DNA of 64,000 nucleotides from Pseudomonas putida (GTDB lineage: Bacteria; Pseudomonadota; Gammaproteobacteria; Pseudomonadales; Pseudomonadaceae). The position numbers and the translations under genes are program-made. The stretch is taken from assembly GCF_001941965.1 (NCBI RefSeq), contig NZ_MKZO01000025.1:186001-250000 (forward strand), read 5' to 3'. Positions 51,190 to 64,000 of the stretch are shown here, piece after piece (the stretch's first letter is position 1; every line of letters starts with the position of its first letter). The notes beneath the pieces were generated by a model, which saw only the letters and a program-made list of their open reading frames with translations, was not told where the DNA came from and ran no database searches.

Positions 51190-51939
51190 ATGATCGAGTG
51201 GTTGATGTATATCGTCCTGGGCGCGGCCCTGGGCACCGTGGGTGGTCTGTTCGGCATTGGTGGCGGCCTGATCGCGATTCCGGCGCTGGGGGTGCTGTTC
51301 GGCCTGGATCAGCAACTGGCCCAGGGGACGGCGCTGGTCATGGTGGTGCCCAACGTGATGCTGGCGCTGTGGCGTTATCACCAGCGCAACCGCATCGAGG
51401 CGCGGCATGCGTTGCCGTTGGCGGCGGCCGGTTTCGTCTTCGCCTGGCTCGGTTCGCTGTGGGCCGTGGGTGTGGATGCGCGGGCGATGCGCATTGGTTT
51501 CGTCGCGTTTCTCGTGGCCCTGGCGGCCTGGAACGTGGTGAGGATGTTCATGAAGACTTCGCCGCCTTCCAGTGAACTGCGTCATCCCTGGCCGTGGCTG
51601 GGTGTGCTGGGCAGTTTTTCCGGGGTGATGGGGGGCTTGTTCGGCGTTGGTGGCGCGGTGGTGGCGACGCCGGTGCTGACCAGTGTGTTCGGCACGACCC
51701 AGGTGGTCGCACAAGGCCTTTCGCTGGCCCTGGCCTTGCCGAGTACGGCGGTGACTCTGGCGACCTACGGTTTCCACCAGCATGTGGAATGGACCATGGG
51801 TATCCCGCTGGCGGTAGGTGGCCTGCTCAGCATCAGTTGGGGGGTGAAGCTGGCGCATGCGATGCCGGAGAAGATGCTGCGCTCGCTGTTCTGTGGATTC
51901 CTGGTGGTCTGCGCGCTGATGCTCGGCTTCAAAATCTAG
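51190..51939 (+). CDS. TSUP (TauE/SafE) family transporter
   Basis: 249 residues with about eight membrane segments. The two homologous halves each show the TSUP repeat: GTVGGLFGIGGGLIAIPALG and GVMGGLFGVGGAVVATPVL. Family members export sulfite, sulfoacetate or other small anions; the substrate here is not predictable. Divergent from a LysR regulator. GTGAGGCC precedes the ATG. Its 3' end flows into a REP pair. Confidence 0.9.
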   Translation: MIEWLMYIVLGAALGTVGGLFGIGGGLIAIPALGVLFGLDQQLAQGTALVMVVPNVMLALWRYHQRNRIEARHALPLAAAGFVFAWLGSLWAVGVDARAMRIGFVAFLVALAAWNVVRMFMKTSPPSSELRHPWPWLGVLGSFSGVMGGLFGVGGAVVATPVLTSVFGTTQVVAQGLSLALALPSTAVTLATYGFHQHVEWTMGIPLAVGGLLSISWGVKLAHAMPEKMLRSLFCGFLVVCALMLGFKI

Positions 51940-51967
51940 ACCCAAATCCACGGAACAACACAAAACC

Positions 51968-52065
51968 CTGTGGGAGCTGGCTTGCCAGCGATGAGGCCAG
52001 ACCTGACAACATCTTTGTCATTTTTGTCATTGCCGGCCAAATCGCTGGCAAGCCAGCTCCCACAG
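51968..52065. repeat. REP pair in opposite arrangement, inner spacer 48 nt
   Basis: Copies at 51968-51992 and 52041-52065, perfectly inverted, but here the CAGCGAT ends face inward, opposite to most pairs in this window. Located in the convergent gap between the TSUP gene and the DAHP synthase gene, 6 nt from the latter's stop codon. Confidence 0.95.
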
Positions 52066-52071
52066 GTGTAT

Positions 52072-53418
52072 TCAGCGGCGAACCTGCTTTAGGGTCTCGG
52101 CAATCAGAAACGCCAGCTCTAGCGACTGATCGGCATTCATCCGCGGATCACAGTGCGTGTGATACCGATCGGACAAGCCATCCTCGGTAATCGGCCGCGC
52201 GCCACCGATGCACTCGGTGACATTCTGCCCGGTCATCTCGATATGAATCCCGCCGGCATGGGTCCCTTCGGCCTGGTGCACCTGGAAGAACTGCTTCACC
52301 TCGCTGAGGATCTGCGCGAAATCCCGGGTCTTGTAGCCGCTACTGGCCTTGATGGTGTTGCCGTGCATCGGGTCCGAGCTCCACAGCACCTGGCGGCCTT
52401 CGCGCTCGACGCTGCGGATCAGGTTGGGCAGATGATCACCGACTTTCTCCGCACCCATGCGCACGATCAGGTTGAGGCGCCCCGGGTCGTTGGCCGGGTT
52501 GAGAATATCGATCAGGCGGATCAGCTCCTCGGTGTTCATGCTCGGGCCGACCTTGACCCCGATCGGGTTGTTTACCCCACGCAGGAATTCGACATGGGCG
52601 CCGTCCAGCTGACGGGTCCGGTCGCCGATCCAGAGCATGTGTGCCGAGCAGTCGAACCAGTCGCCGGTCAGGCTGTCCTGGCGCACGAAGGCCTGCTCGT
52701 AATTAAGCAGCAGTGCTTCGTGGGCCGTGAAGAAGCTGGTCTCGCGCAGTTGCGGTGCGGTGTCCAGGCCGCAGGCGCGCATGAAGGACAGGGTCTCGTC
52801 GATGCGGTCGGCGAGCTGGCTGTATTTTTCGGCCAGGGCCGAGTTGGCGATGAAGTCCAGGTTCCACTTGTGCACCTGGTGCAGGTCGGCGAAACCGCCC
52901 TGGGCGAAGGCGCGCAGCAGGTTGAGGGTGGCAGTGGCCTGGTGGTAGGACTGCAGCAGGCGCTCCGGGTCCGGCACGCGGCTTTTTTCGTCGAAGCCGA
53001 TGCCGTTGACGATGTCGCCGCGGTAGGCCGGCAGGGTCACGCCGCCGATGGTTTCATCACCGGAGGAGCGCGGCTTGGCGAACTGCCCGGCCATGCGCCC
53101 GACCTTCACCACCGGGCAGCCGGCGGCGAAAGTCATGACGATCGCCATCTGCAGCAGGACCTTGAAGGTGTCGCGGATCTTCGCGGCGGAGAACTCGGCG
53201 AAGCTTTCCGCGCAGTCGCCACCCTGGAGCAGGAAGGCACGGCCCTGGGTCACCTCGGCGAACTGCCGGCGCAGCTCGCGGGCTTCCCCGGCGAACACCA
53301 GCGGCGGGTAGCTGGCCAGGGTCTGTTCGACCTTGAGCAGGTGGGCGGCGTCGGGGTAGACGGGTTGTTGCTGGATCGGCAGGGCGCGCCAGCTTTCGGG
53401 ACTCCAGGGTTGGCTCAT
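52072..53418 (-). CDS. Class II 3-deoxy-7-phosphoheptulonate synthase
   Basis: 448 residues. Plant-type (class II) DAHP synthase: [26 protein letters not shown], and C-terminal [38 protein letters not shown]. It joins PEP and erythrose-4-phosphate at the start of the shikimate pathway. The ATG at 53418 opens [22 protein letters not shown]; a longer frame to 53505 has no ribosome site. In P. aeruginosa a class II enzyme sits in the same neighbourhood as deaD. The class I enzymes are not in this window. Confidence 0.95.
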   Translation of the reverse strand: MSQPWSPESWRALPIQQQPVYPDAAHLLKVEQTLASYPPLVFAGEARELRRQFAEVTQGRAFLLQGGDCAESFAEFSAAKIRDTFKVLLQMAIVMTFAAGCPVVKVGRMAGQFAKPRSSGDETIGGVTLPAYRGDIVNGIGFDEKSRVPDPERLLQSYHQATATLNLLRAFAQGGFADLHQVHKWNLDFIANSALAEKYSQLADRIDETLSFMRACGLDTAPQLRETSFFTAHEALLLNYEQAFVRQDSLTGDWFDCSAHMLWIGDRTRQLDGAHVEFLRGVNNPIGVKVGPSMNTEELIRLIDILNPANDPGRLNLIVRMGAEKVGDHLPNLIRSVEREGRQVLWSSDPMHGNTIKASSGYKTRDFAQILSEVKQFFQVHQAEGTHAGGIHIEMTGQNVTECIGGARPITEDGLSDRYHTHCDPRMNADQSLELAFLIAETLKQVRR

Positions 53419-53558
53419 CACAGGCTCGGTTGTTTTATTGGCTGAGGCAAAAATGCATGCCTGCCATGCTATCACCCGGGACACGCCTTGTTGCACTGCG
53501 CGCATTGACGGACAATGCCGGCTTTTGCTTGGGGCACACAGGGTTGCCGGGAGACAGC

Positions 53559-54311
53559 ATGACAGAGCGGGAAGAGCGGCTGCTGGCGCAGGTGCACGAC
53601 CAGTTCGGCACCATCAGCGTGTACGAGGTCGAGGACTACCGCTTCCTGGAGTTCGGCGAGGCCATCGAGCAGAGCTGCGTGTTCACCGCCGATCCGAGCT
53701 GGCTGGAGTACGACTACACCCGCGCCATGCTGGTCGGCGCGCTGTGCCATGAACAGCCGGAAAGCGCGCTGTTTCTCGGCCTCGGTGCCGGCACCCTGAC
53801 CCAGGCCTGCCTGAAATTCCTGCCGCTGGACGACGTCGAGGCCATCGAACTGCGCCCGGACGTGCCGCGCCTGGCCATCGAGTATCTCGGCCTGGACGAC
53901 GATCCACGCCTCTACATCCGCGTCGGCGATGCCCTGGAACTGCTGCCCAGCGCCGAGCCGGCGGACCTGATCTTCGTCGACCTGTATACCGACCACGGTC
54001 CGGGCGTCGGTCATCTGGCCTGGGGTTTCCTCGAAGACTGCCAGAAGCGCCTGAATCCCGGCGGCTGGCTGGTGATCAACCAGTGGGCCGGCGACGATGG
54101 CCGACCGCTGGGCGCGGCCTTGCTGCGCGGCCTGTATTCCCGGCACTACTGGGAACTGCCGGTGAAGGAGGGCAACGTGATCCTGCTGGTGCCCGCCGAC
54201 CTCGACCAGACCCTCGACGAAGCCGGGCTGCGCGCCCGTGCCGAAGCCCTGGCGCCGCGCCTGGGTTACTCCTTGCAATACCTGATCGAGGTGATCCGCC
54301 CGGCGTCCTGA
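53559..54311 (+). CDS. Spermidine synthase-like / SAM-dependent methyltransferase-fold protein
   Basis: 250 residues. Rossmann core: [42 protein letters not shown] and [14 protein letters not shown]. It resembles the spermidine-synthase-like family, but the usual D-to-polyamine residues cannot be confirmed by eye; many such proteins in Pseudomonas have unknown substrates. GGGAGACAGC before the ATG at 53559 decides the start; the frame could begin at 53430 otherwise. Divergent from the DAHP synthase. Confidence 0.8.
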   Translation: MTEREERLLAQVHDQFGTISVYEVEDYRFLEFGEAIEQSCVFTADPSWLEYDYTRAMLVGALCHEQPESALFLGLGAGTLTQACLKFLPLDDVEAIELRPDVPRLAIEYLGLDDDPRLYIRVGDALELLPSAEPADLIFVDLYTDHGPGVGHLAWGFLEDCQKRLNPGGWLVINQWAGDDGRPLGAALLRGLYSRHYWELPVKEGNVILLVPADLDQTLDEAGLRARAEALAPRLGYSLQYLIEVIRPAS

Positions 54312-54667
54312 GTAAATCGTTTCAGCGAGCAAGCCCCCGTGTCAGGCAACCTGGGGGCCTTGGAGATCGGCAGGGCTTGTCGTTCCAAGGCTTGCGCTTG
54401 TCGTTTTCCGAAAAAAACCTCTCACCGAACGAACGAATTCAGGTATAGTGCGCGCCGGTCTTTTAACGGACCTCGTTCAAGGCAGTGCTCCGAAGTCAAC
54501 TTCGGCTGCGTGTCCGCTTCGCGGACGCTTCCGGGACGTTCTTTTCTTTATCTTCAATCGTTTTCGCAAATCCCCGCCGACAAAGCTGCCAGGGTGACCT
54601 TCGGGTCTTACAAGGCATGCGCAGCTTTGGAGCATGGGTCTTTGCGGATGCACTTAGAGGCAGACCC
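54312..54667 (+). promoter_or_regulatory. Promoter and long 5' leader of deaD
   Basis: TATAGT at 54444 followed by GCGCGCC is a candidate -10 with no good -35 element. From there about 215 nt of leader precede the deaD ATG. It contains small hairpins (CGAAGtcaaCTTCG at about 54490, GTCCGCttcGCGGAC at about 54512). Long leaders are typical of cold-shock helicase genes. Confidence 0.45.
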
Positions 54668-56338
<1,671 letters not shown>

Positions 56339-56353
56339 TCCTCGGCTGAATGA

Positions 56354-56380
56354 AAAATCCCCGACTGGTTCGGGGATTTT
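56354..56380 (+). terminator. Intrinsic terminator of deaD
   Basis: AATCCCCGA / TTCGGGGATT stem with a CTGG-region loop, followed by a run of eight T. Confidence 0.92.
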
Positions 56381-56396
56381 TTTTGCCTGTCTGGAT

Positions 56397-56439
56397 GGCT
56401 TCCACAATGGTTGCGGCGACGCAGATCCCTGTGGAAGCC
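56397..56439. repeat. Diverged REP-like inverted repeat
   Basis: Perfect 10-bp arms GGCTTCCACA and TGTGGAAGCC with a 23-nt loop, followed by GGCGATGAGGCC as in some REP flanks. It resembles an eroded or variant REP pair in the convergent deaD/DODA gap. Confidence 0.55.
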
Positions 56440-56471
56440 GGCGATGAGGCCATCAGAAACACAGAAAAGCA

Positions 56472-57239
56472 TCAGTCGAACCTGTAGATATCCATCCCCA
56501 GCGCCCCCAGGGTGAACCCCTGGTGCTCGATCCCGAACCGCTCCCCGGCCCCCCGGGCAAAGTACAGCGGCAGCAGATGCTCATCACTCGGATGATTGCG
56601 CACCGCAAACGGTGCCTGCCTGCGGTAGTCCAACAGCGCTGCACTATCGTCAGCCGCCAGCTTCTCCACCATCCAGTCCCGGAAGGCCAGGGCCCATGGC
56701 GTCGAGCCGTTGTCGGTCGCACGCCAGTCCAGCTCGCCGAGGTTGTGGGTAATGCTCCCCGAACCGATCAGCAGAATCCCGTCAGCCCGCAGCGAAGCGA
56801 GGGCGTGTCCCACTCGTTCCTGCAAGGCGGGGCCCTGCCGGCTGGGCAGCGAGACCTGGACCACCGGAATATCCGCCTGCGGATACATCAGCGACAGCGG
56901 TACCCAGGCGCCGTGGTCGAACGGCCGTTTCGGATCCAGCCCGGCGGGCAGGCCCGCCTCCTGGAGCAGCCCGGCCACACGCTCGGCCAGCGCCGGATCG
57001 CCGGGCGCCGGGTACTGCACGGCGAACAGCGCAGGCGGGAAGCCGCCAAAGTCATGCCAGGTGGCCGGGTGCGCTGCGCTGGCGACCCGCAGGTCGTGGC
57101 TTTCCCAGTGGGCCGAGACCACGACGATGGCCTTGGGTCGCGGCAGGCTGGCGGCCAGCCGTGCCAGGGCCGGACCGCTTTCGCCCGGTTCCAGGGCCAA
57201 CATGGGTGAACCATGGGAAATGAACAGGCTGGGAAGCAT
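56472..57239 (-). CDS. DODA-type extradiol dioxygenase (YgiD-like)
   Basis: 255 residues. LigB/YgiD fold with the opening MLPSLFISHGSPM that supplies a metal His, PFDHGAWVPLSLMYP, LIGSGSITHNLGEL (second His), and HPSDEHLLPLYFARGA near the C terminus. It opens catechol rings such as DOPA in the YgiD type; the physiological substrate here is unknown. The ATG at 57239 follows AGGACACTC; a longer frame to 57287 lacks a ribosome site. Divergent from tpm. Confidence 0.9.
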   Translation of the reverse strand: MLPSLFISHGSPMLALEPGESGPALARLAASLPRPKAIVVVSAHWESHDLRVASAAHPATWHDFGGFPPALFAVQYPAPGDPALAERVAGLLQEAGLPAGLDPKRPFDHGAWVPLSLMYPQADIPVVQVSLPSRQGPALQERVGHALASLRADGILLIGSGSITHNLGELDWRATDNGSTPWALAFRDWMVEKLAADDSAALLDYRRQAPFAVRNHPSDEHLLPLYFARGAGERFGIEHQGFTLGALGMDIYRFD

Positions 57240-57343
57240 GCTGAGTGTCCTGAGAGGTATGATGGCCACTATCTTCAGGCAGATCATTGATCTAATTCCA
57301 ATATAAGTTTTCGCAGTATTTGATCGAAATCTTCGAGGTCAGC

Positions 57344-57997
57344 ATGCAAGCGGATTTTTGGCACAAGCGCTGGGAGCGCAATCAGATCGGTTTCCACCAG
57401 GACCAGGTCAATCCTTATCTGGCGCGGTATTGGCCAACCCTGATGATCGACGCTGGCAGCCGGGTGCTGGTGCCCCTGTGCGGCAAGAGCCTGGACCTGG
57501 CCTGGCTGGCGGGGCAGGGGCTGCGGGTGCTGGGCGTGGAACTGTCGCAGCGGGCGGTGGAGGATTTCTTTGCCGAACAGCAGGTGCAGCCGGAGCGCTA
57601 TCAGCACGGTGCTTTCAGTTGCTATCGCAGTGAGGGTGTGGAGATCTGGTGCGGGGATTTCTTCGCGCTGACTGCCGAGGATGTAGCTGATTGCGTGGGG
57701 CTGTACGACCGTGCGGCGTTGATTGCCTTGCCGCCGGAGATGCGCCGGCGCTACGTGGCGCACCTGGGGGCAATATTGCCCAAGGGCTGCCGTGGCGTGC
57801 TGGTGACCATGGACTATGACCAGTCGAAGCTGGACGGCCCGCCGTTCTCGGTGGCGGATGCTGAGGTGCAGGCGCTGTATGCCGGGCGCTGGCAGGTGAG
57901 TGAGGAGGCGGTGCAGGACATTCTTGGGGAGAGCTGGAAGTTCGTGCAGGCGGGTGTCGGTAGCCTGTTGGAACGGGCCTACATTCTCAGAAGCTGA
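57344..57997 (+). CDS. tpm: Thiopurine S-methyltransferase
   Basis: 217 residues. The N terminus [19 protein letters not shown] and SAM-binding [19 protein letters not shown] are diagnostic. In Pseudomonas this enzyme methylates selenium and tellurium species and is linked to metalloid resistance. The ATG at 57344 (AGGTCAGC ahead) gives the family start; a frame from 57320 adds eight residues. REP pair follows. Confidence 0.93.
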   Translation: MQADFWHKRWERNQIGFHQDQVNPYLARYWPTLMIDAGSRVLVPLCGKSLDLAWLAGQGLRVLGVELSQRAVEDFFAEQQVQPERYQHGAFSCYRSEGVEIWCGDFFALTAEDVADCVGLYDRAALIALPPEMRRRYVAHLGAILPKGCRGVLVTMDYDQSKLDGPPFSVADAEVQALYAGRWQVSEEAVQDILGESWKFVQAGVGSLLERAYILRS

Positions 57998-58006
57998 ACG
58001 CCTAAC

Positions 58007-58080
58007 CTGTGGGAGCTGGCTTGCCAGCGATTGCGGCGGTGAATTCACCACAGCTATCGCTGGCAAGCCAGCTCCCACAG
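58007..58080. repeat. REP pair in opposite arrangement, inner spacer 24 nt
   Basis: Copies at 58007-58031 and 58056-58080 are perfectly inverted with CAGCGAT ends inward. It lies between convergent tpm and htpX. Confidence 0.95.
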
Positions 58081-58100
58081 AGGTTGACGGTGTGCCATGA

Positions 58101-58124
58101 AAAAGCCCGCCGAAGCGGGCTTTT
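58101..58124. terminator. Bidirectional terminator between tpm and htpX
   Basis: AAAAGCCCGC / GCGGGCTTTT perfect 10-bp stem with a CGAA loop. The A- and T-runs on both sides allow termination in both directions. Confidence 0.9.
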
Positions 58125-58141
58125 CCTGTTACGGGTATCGC

Positions 58142-59029
58142 TTAACCGCGGCGACGCAGGGCTTCGATGCGGTCTTCCAGCGGCGGGTGGCTCATCAGCA
58201 GGCCGGCCAGACCGTTCTTCAGGCCGCCGTTGATGCCGAAGGCGCTCATGGTGCTTGGCATCTGCACTGGCACGCCCTGTTCCGAACGCAAGCGCTGCAG
58301 CGCGTTGATCATCGCCCCGGTGCCGGCCAGGCGGGCACCAGCGTCGTCGGCGCGGAATTCGCGTTTGCGCGAGAACCACATGACGATGATGCTGGCGAGG
58401 ATGCCCAGGATCAGCTCGGCGATGATGGTCGCGATGTAGTAGGCAATGCCCTGGCCTTCTTCGTTCTTGAAGATCACCTTGTCGACGAAGTTACCGAAGA
58501 TCCGCGCGAAGAACATCACGAAGGTGTTCACCACGCCCTGGACCAGCGCCAGGGTGACCATGTCGCCGTTGGCGACGTGGCCGATCTCGTGGGCCAGCAC
58601 GGCACGCACTTCATCGGGCGAGAACCGCTCCAGCAGGCCCTGGCTGACCGCGACCAGGGCATCGTTGCGGTTCCAGCCGGTGGCGAAGGCGTTGGCCTCG
58701 TAGGCCGGGAAGATACCCACCTCCGGCATCTTGATGCCGGCGTTGCGGGACAGCTCCTCGACGGTCTGCAGCAGCCATTGCTCATGGCGGGTACGCGGCT
58801 GGCTGATGATCTGGGTGCCAGTGCTCATCTTCGCCATCCACTTGGAGATGAACAGCGAGATCAGTGAGCCGGCGAAGCCGAACACGGCACAGAACACCAG
58901 CAACGAGTCGAGTTTCAGGTCGACCCCGTTAGCCGCCATGATCCCGTTGAAGCCGAACAGGCTCAGGGTGATGCTGGCAACCAGCACGACCGCAAGGTTG
59001 GTGGCTACAAACAGCAAAATGCGCATCAT
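58142..59029 (-). CDS. htpX: Membrane protease HtpX
   Basis: 295 residues. Two N-terminal membrane helices, zinc motif HEIGH in [13 protein letters not shown], then two more hydrophobic segments and the third zinc ligand Glu in [12 protein letters not shown] region. It degrades misfolded inner-membrane proteins with FtsH. Under envelope-stress control in E. coli; no CpxR box can be claimed here. Full length. Confidence 0.96.
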   Translation of the reverse strand: MMRILLFVATNLAVVLVASITLSLFGFNGIMAANGVDLKLDSLLVFCAVFGFAGSLISLFISKWMAKMSTGTQIISQPRTRHEQWLLQTVEELSRNAGIKMPEVGIFPAYEANAFATGWNRNDALVAVSQGLLERFSPDEVRAVLAHEIGHVANGDMVTLALVQGVVNTFVMFFARIFGNFVDKVIFKNEEGQGIAYYIATIIAELILGILASIIVMWFSRKREFRADDAGARLAGTGAMINALQRLRSEQGVPVQMPSTMSAFGINGGLKNGLAGLLMSHPPLEDRIEALRRRG

Positions 59030-59241
59030 GGTTGTTACGTTCTCCTGACGGATGGATATGTAGCGTATGCGGCTATATAAGGTGCGCGCCCCGGTGATTC
59101 AACTGATCGACTATTTCAAACTGTGTACGCGTCTGACCGTCGGGCACGCCAATCCAACCCGCGGCCCAGAGCCGCGGGTGGAAAAATCTGACGAGAGGAG
59201 TGTCGATACCCGCGTTTTTCCTACACGGGTATGACTGTAGG

Positions 59242-60453
59242 TTACTGCCGATAGGACTTCAGGAAATTTCCGATACGTCCGATGGCCTGCTCCAGGTCAT
59301 CGACCCGTGGCAAGGTCACCACGCGGAAGTGGTCCGGGCTTGGCCAGTTGAAGGCGGTACCCTGGACGACCAGCAGTTTTTCCGAAAGCAGCAGATCAAG
59401 GACGAATTTCTCGTCGTTGAAGATCGGGCAGACCTTCGGGTCGATCCGCGGGAAGGCATAGAGCGCACCCATTGGCTTGACACAACTGACGCCGGGGATG
59501 TCGTTGAGCAGCTCCCAGGTGCGGTTGCGCTGTTCCAGCAGGCGGCCGGCGGGCAGGACCAGGTCGTTGATGCTCTGGTAGCCGCCAAGGGCGGTCTGGA
59601 TCGCGTGCTGCGACGGCACGTTGGCGCACAGGCGCATGTTGGCCAGGATATCCAGGCCTTCGATGTAGCTCTGGGCGTGCTGCTTGGGCCCGGAGATGAT
59701 CAGCCAGCCGGAACGGAAGCCGGCGACCCGGTACGACTTGGACAGGCCGTTGAAGGTCAGGCACAGCAGGTCGGGGGCCAGGGAAGCGGTGCTGACGTGC
59801 ACGGCTTCGTCGTAGAGGATCTTGTCGTAGATCTCGTCGGAGAACACCACCAGGTTGTGCTGGCGTGCCAGCTCGAGCATGCCCAGCAGGACTTCGCGGG
59901 AGTACACCGCGCCGGTCGGGTTGTTCGGGTTGATGATCACCAGGGCCTTGGTGTTCGGGGTGATCTTCGCCTTGATGTCTTCCAGGTCAGGGAACCAGTC
60001 GGCACCCTCGTCGCACAGGTAGTGCACCGGACGGCCACCGGCCAGGCTCACGGCGGCGGTCCACAGCGGGTAGTCGGGAGCCGGGATCAGCACTTCGTCG
60101 CCGTTGTTGAGCAGGGCCTGCATCGACATCACGATCAGCTCGGACACGCCGTTGCCGAGGTAGATGTCCTCGATGCCGACGCCTTCGATCTGCTTCTGCT
60201 GGCAGTACTGCATGACTGCCTTGCGCGCGCTGAACAGGCCCTTGGAGTCGCTGTAGCCCTGGGCGGTCGGCAGGTTGCGGATCACGTCCTGGAGAATTTC
60301 TTCCGGCGCTTCGAAACCAAAGGGCGCCGGGTTGCCGATGTTCAGCTTGAGGATGCGATGGCCTTCCTCCTCCAGGCGTTTGGCGTGCTTGAGCACCGGG
60401 CCGCGAATGTCATAGCAGACATTGGCGAGCTTGTTCGATTTGCTGACCTGCAT
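59242..60453 (-). CDS. alaA: Alanine aminotransferase AlaA-like
   Basis: 403 residues. Fold-type I PLP aminotransferase of the AlaA/AlaC group: NIGNPAPFGFEAPEEI, NPNNPTGAVY, SDEIYDKI and the PLP Lys K239 in NGLSKSYRVAGFRSGW. Transfers the amino group between alanine and 2-oxoglutarate; related enzymes accept other amino acids. Divergent from msrB (167-nt gap). Confidence 0.93.
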   Translation of the reverse strand: MQVSKSNKLANVCYDIRGPVLKHAKRLEEEGHRILKLNIGNPAPFGFEAPEEILQDVIRNLPTAQGYSDSKGLFSARKAVMQYCQQKQIEGVGIEDIYLGNGVSELIVMSMQALLNNGDEVLIPAPDYPLWTAAVSLAGGRPVHYLCDEGADWFPDLEDIKAKITPNTKALVIINPNNPTGAVYSREVLLGMLELARQHNLVVFSDEIYDKILYDEAVHVSTASLAPDLLCLTFNGLSKSYRVAGFRSGWLIISGPKQHAQSYIEGLDILANMRLCANVPSQHAIQTALGGYQSINDLVLPAGRLLEQRNRTWELLNDIPGVSCVKPMGALYAFPRIDPKVCPIFNDEKFVLDLLLSEKLLVVQGTAFNWPSPDHFRVVTLPRVDDLEQAIGRIGNFLKSYRQ

Positions 60454-60620
60454 GATGTGATCCCGATAATGAAGATATCGCCGCCTGCCGCGCCTTTAAA
60501 AGGTTTGAAAAGCGGGTAACCCGGGTGCCAGACTGATGTCTGAATTGAGGCGCAATAATACGTCTCGCCCGTGCCGACGAAAAGAAGCAGCACGGGCTTT
60601 TTATTTGCCGAGGCCTGCCC

Positions 60621-61013
60621 ATGGAAAAGATTGAGAATACCCTAGAAGAATGGCGTGCGATGCTCGACCCCGCGCAGTACCAGGTCTGTCGCCTGAAGGG
60701 CACTGAACGCCCGTTCAGCGGAAAGTACAATTCGACCAAGACCGATGGCGTCTACCATTGCATCTGCTGCCAGGCGCCGCTGTTCGATTCCCGCGCCAAG
60801 TTCGACTCCGGCTGCGGCTGGCCGAGCTTCTACGAGCCGATCGAGGACAGCGCGATGATCGAGATCCGCGACACGTCCCACGGCATGATCCGTACCGAAG
60901 TCACCTGCTCGCGCTGCGACGCGCACCTGGGCCATGTGTTTCCCGATGGCCCGCCGCCGACCGGCCTGCGCTACTGCATCAATTCCGTCTGTCTGGAACT
61001 GCAACCGCGCTGA
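60621..61013 (+). CDS. msrB: Methionine-R-sulfoxide reductase B
   Basis: 130 residues. Zinc cysteines in two pairs: C47 and C50 (HCICC), C96 and C99 (CSRC). Catalytic C119 in RYCINS. It reduces methionine-R-sulfoxide in proteins. ATG 60621 follows GAGGCCTGCCC. The glutathione peroxidase gene begins 32 nt later: a small oxidative-repair operon with the same order as in P. aeruginosa. Confidence 0.97.
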   Translation: MEKIENTLEEWRAMLDPAQYQVCRLKGTERPFSGKYNSTKTDGVYHCICCQAPLFDSRAKFDSGCGWPSFYEPIEDSAMIEIRDTSHGMIRTEVTCSRCDAHLGHVFPDGPPPTGLRYCINSVCLELQPR

Positions 61014-61045
61014 AGCGCGGGTTCTCAACAATCAAGGAGTGGCCT

Positions 61046-61517
61046 ATGGCTTTGCTGGAGATTCCCTGCACCACCATCAAGGGCGAACAGAAGACCCTCG
61101 CGGACTTTCCGGCCAAGGCGGTGCTGATCGTCAACACCGCCAGCCAGTGCGGCTTCACCCCGCAGTACAAGGGGCTGGAAAAGCTCTGGCAGGATTATCG
61201 CGAGCGTGGCCTGGTGGTCCTTGGCTTCCCCTGCAACCAGTTCGGCAAGCAGGAGCCGGGGGATGAAAAGGCCATTTCGCAGTTCTGCGAGCTGAACTTC
61301 GGCGTCAGCTTTCCGCTGTTCCGCAAGGTCGACGTCAATGGCCCGGGCGCCCACCCGCTGTTCGTCGAGCTGAAGAAGCGTGCGCCGGGCCTGCTCGGTT
61401 CCCAGGGGATCAAGTGGAACTTCACCAAGTTCCTGCTGGACCCGAAGACCGGCAGCGTCAGCCGTTATGCTCCCACCACCAAGCCGGATGCCCTGAGCGC
61501 CAGCATCGAAGCGCTGC

Positions 61518-61525
<8 letters not shown>
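61046..61525 (+). CDS. gpx: Glutathione peroxidase (Cys-type)
   Basis: 159 residues. Peroxidatic C35 in NTASQCGFTPQ, Q69 in GFPCNQFGKQEP and WNFTKFL (Trp/Asn). A cysteine replaces selenocysteine, so it probably works with thioredoxin. AAGGAG sets the ATG. Its last 8 nt overlap the end of sagS on the opposite strand. Co-transcribed with msrB. Confidence 0.95.
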
Positions 61526-63836
<2,311 letters not shown>

Positions 63837-63959
63837 GGTCCCGAGCCAGTTCCACATTCCATGCGCTGCGCAAGCATAGCCGATCAACCCCGGCTGCTGG
63901 CATGTACTGTCACACATTCAGTTCACTCGTTATTGACTGATCTGACCGAGGAATTCTTC

Positions 63960-64000
63960 GTGGACTCTCGTTTGAATGCGTTTCTCGATCGCGCCGAAAG
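63960..64000 (+). CDS. Start of a gene, cut by window edge (possibly DUF815 ATPase)
   Basis: GTG at 63960 with GAGG ahead starts a frame DSRLNAFLDRAE that runs off the window. In P. aeruginosa, by memory, the gene next to sagS is an ATPase of the DUF815 group with a similar N terminus. Only 13 codons are seen, so this is tentative. Confidence 0.45.
   Translation, partial: MDSRLNAFLDRAE

Overview
The window is a high-GC, gene-dense stretch of a Pseudomonas chromosome, most likely from the P. fluorescens complex. The evidence is gene content and order (wbpL-wbpM-comEA; folE ... prmB ... aroC; efp-earP-ohr-ohrR ... deaD ... tpm-htpX-alaA-msrB-gpx-sagS), which follows P. aeruginosa gene order as I remember it, plus many copies of the 25-nt Pseudomonas REP sequence with the core GGGAGCTGGCTTGCCAG. 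No prophage, insertion sequence, CRISPR array or plasmid gene is visible. The window is mostly core genome, with one accessory block at its left edge.

Region by region. 1-5.1 kb: right end of an O-antigen locus of visibly lower GC: a glycosyltransferase (cut by the window edge), the WbpL-type initiating transferase, the WbpM-type C6 dehydratase and a WbpV/WbpK-like sugar reductase. Together they would make a UDP-6-deoxy-HexNAc, load it on undecaprenyl phosphate and extend it. 5.4-15.6 kb: comEA, pyrF, oxidoreductases, an MFS exporter divergent from a MocR-type regulator, a chemoreceptor, a BenE-type transporter and a GST. 15.7-30.7 kb: glutaredoxin, folE, an Smr protein, an isochorismatase-fold protein, prmB, aroC, MFS, a degenerate acireductone-dioxygenase-like gene, an ankyrin protein, a ZIP transporter, an LtaS-type sulfatase and a RraB-like protein. 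30.9-34.0 kb: a three-gene operon of circularly permuted ATP-grasp, alpha-E and transglutaminase-like proteins. 34-46 kb: cytochrome c, amidotransferase, CorA, PlsC, crotonase, tRNA-Ser(GGA), a TonB receptor, and two LysR genes divergent from an MFS gene and an SDR gene. 46-64 kb: Gre-like factor, earP and efp (arginine rhamnosylation of EF-P), ohr and ohrR (peroxide response), a class II DAHP synthase, deaD, tpm, htpX, alaA, msrB, gpx, the hybrid kinase sagS, and the start of one more gene.

No obviously new multi-gene system stands out. The best second-look items are: (1) the acireductone-dioxygenase-like protein at 23870-24418, intact but with three of four metal ligands replaced, at what I believe is the mtn position of P. 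aeruginosa; (2) an isochorismatase-fold protein with Ser in place of the nucleophilic Cys; (3) seven paired REP elements, all exactly in convergent intergenic gaps, with inner spacers of only 20 or 32 nt in the five pairs of one orientation; (4) palindrome clusters in the DUF3509/ankyrin promoter region and in front of the MocR-type gene, and a repeat shared by the ohr and ohrR upstream regions; (5) a 31-aa membrane peptide gene at 34881-34976.
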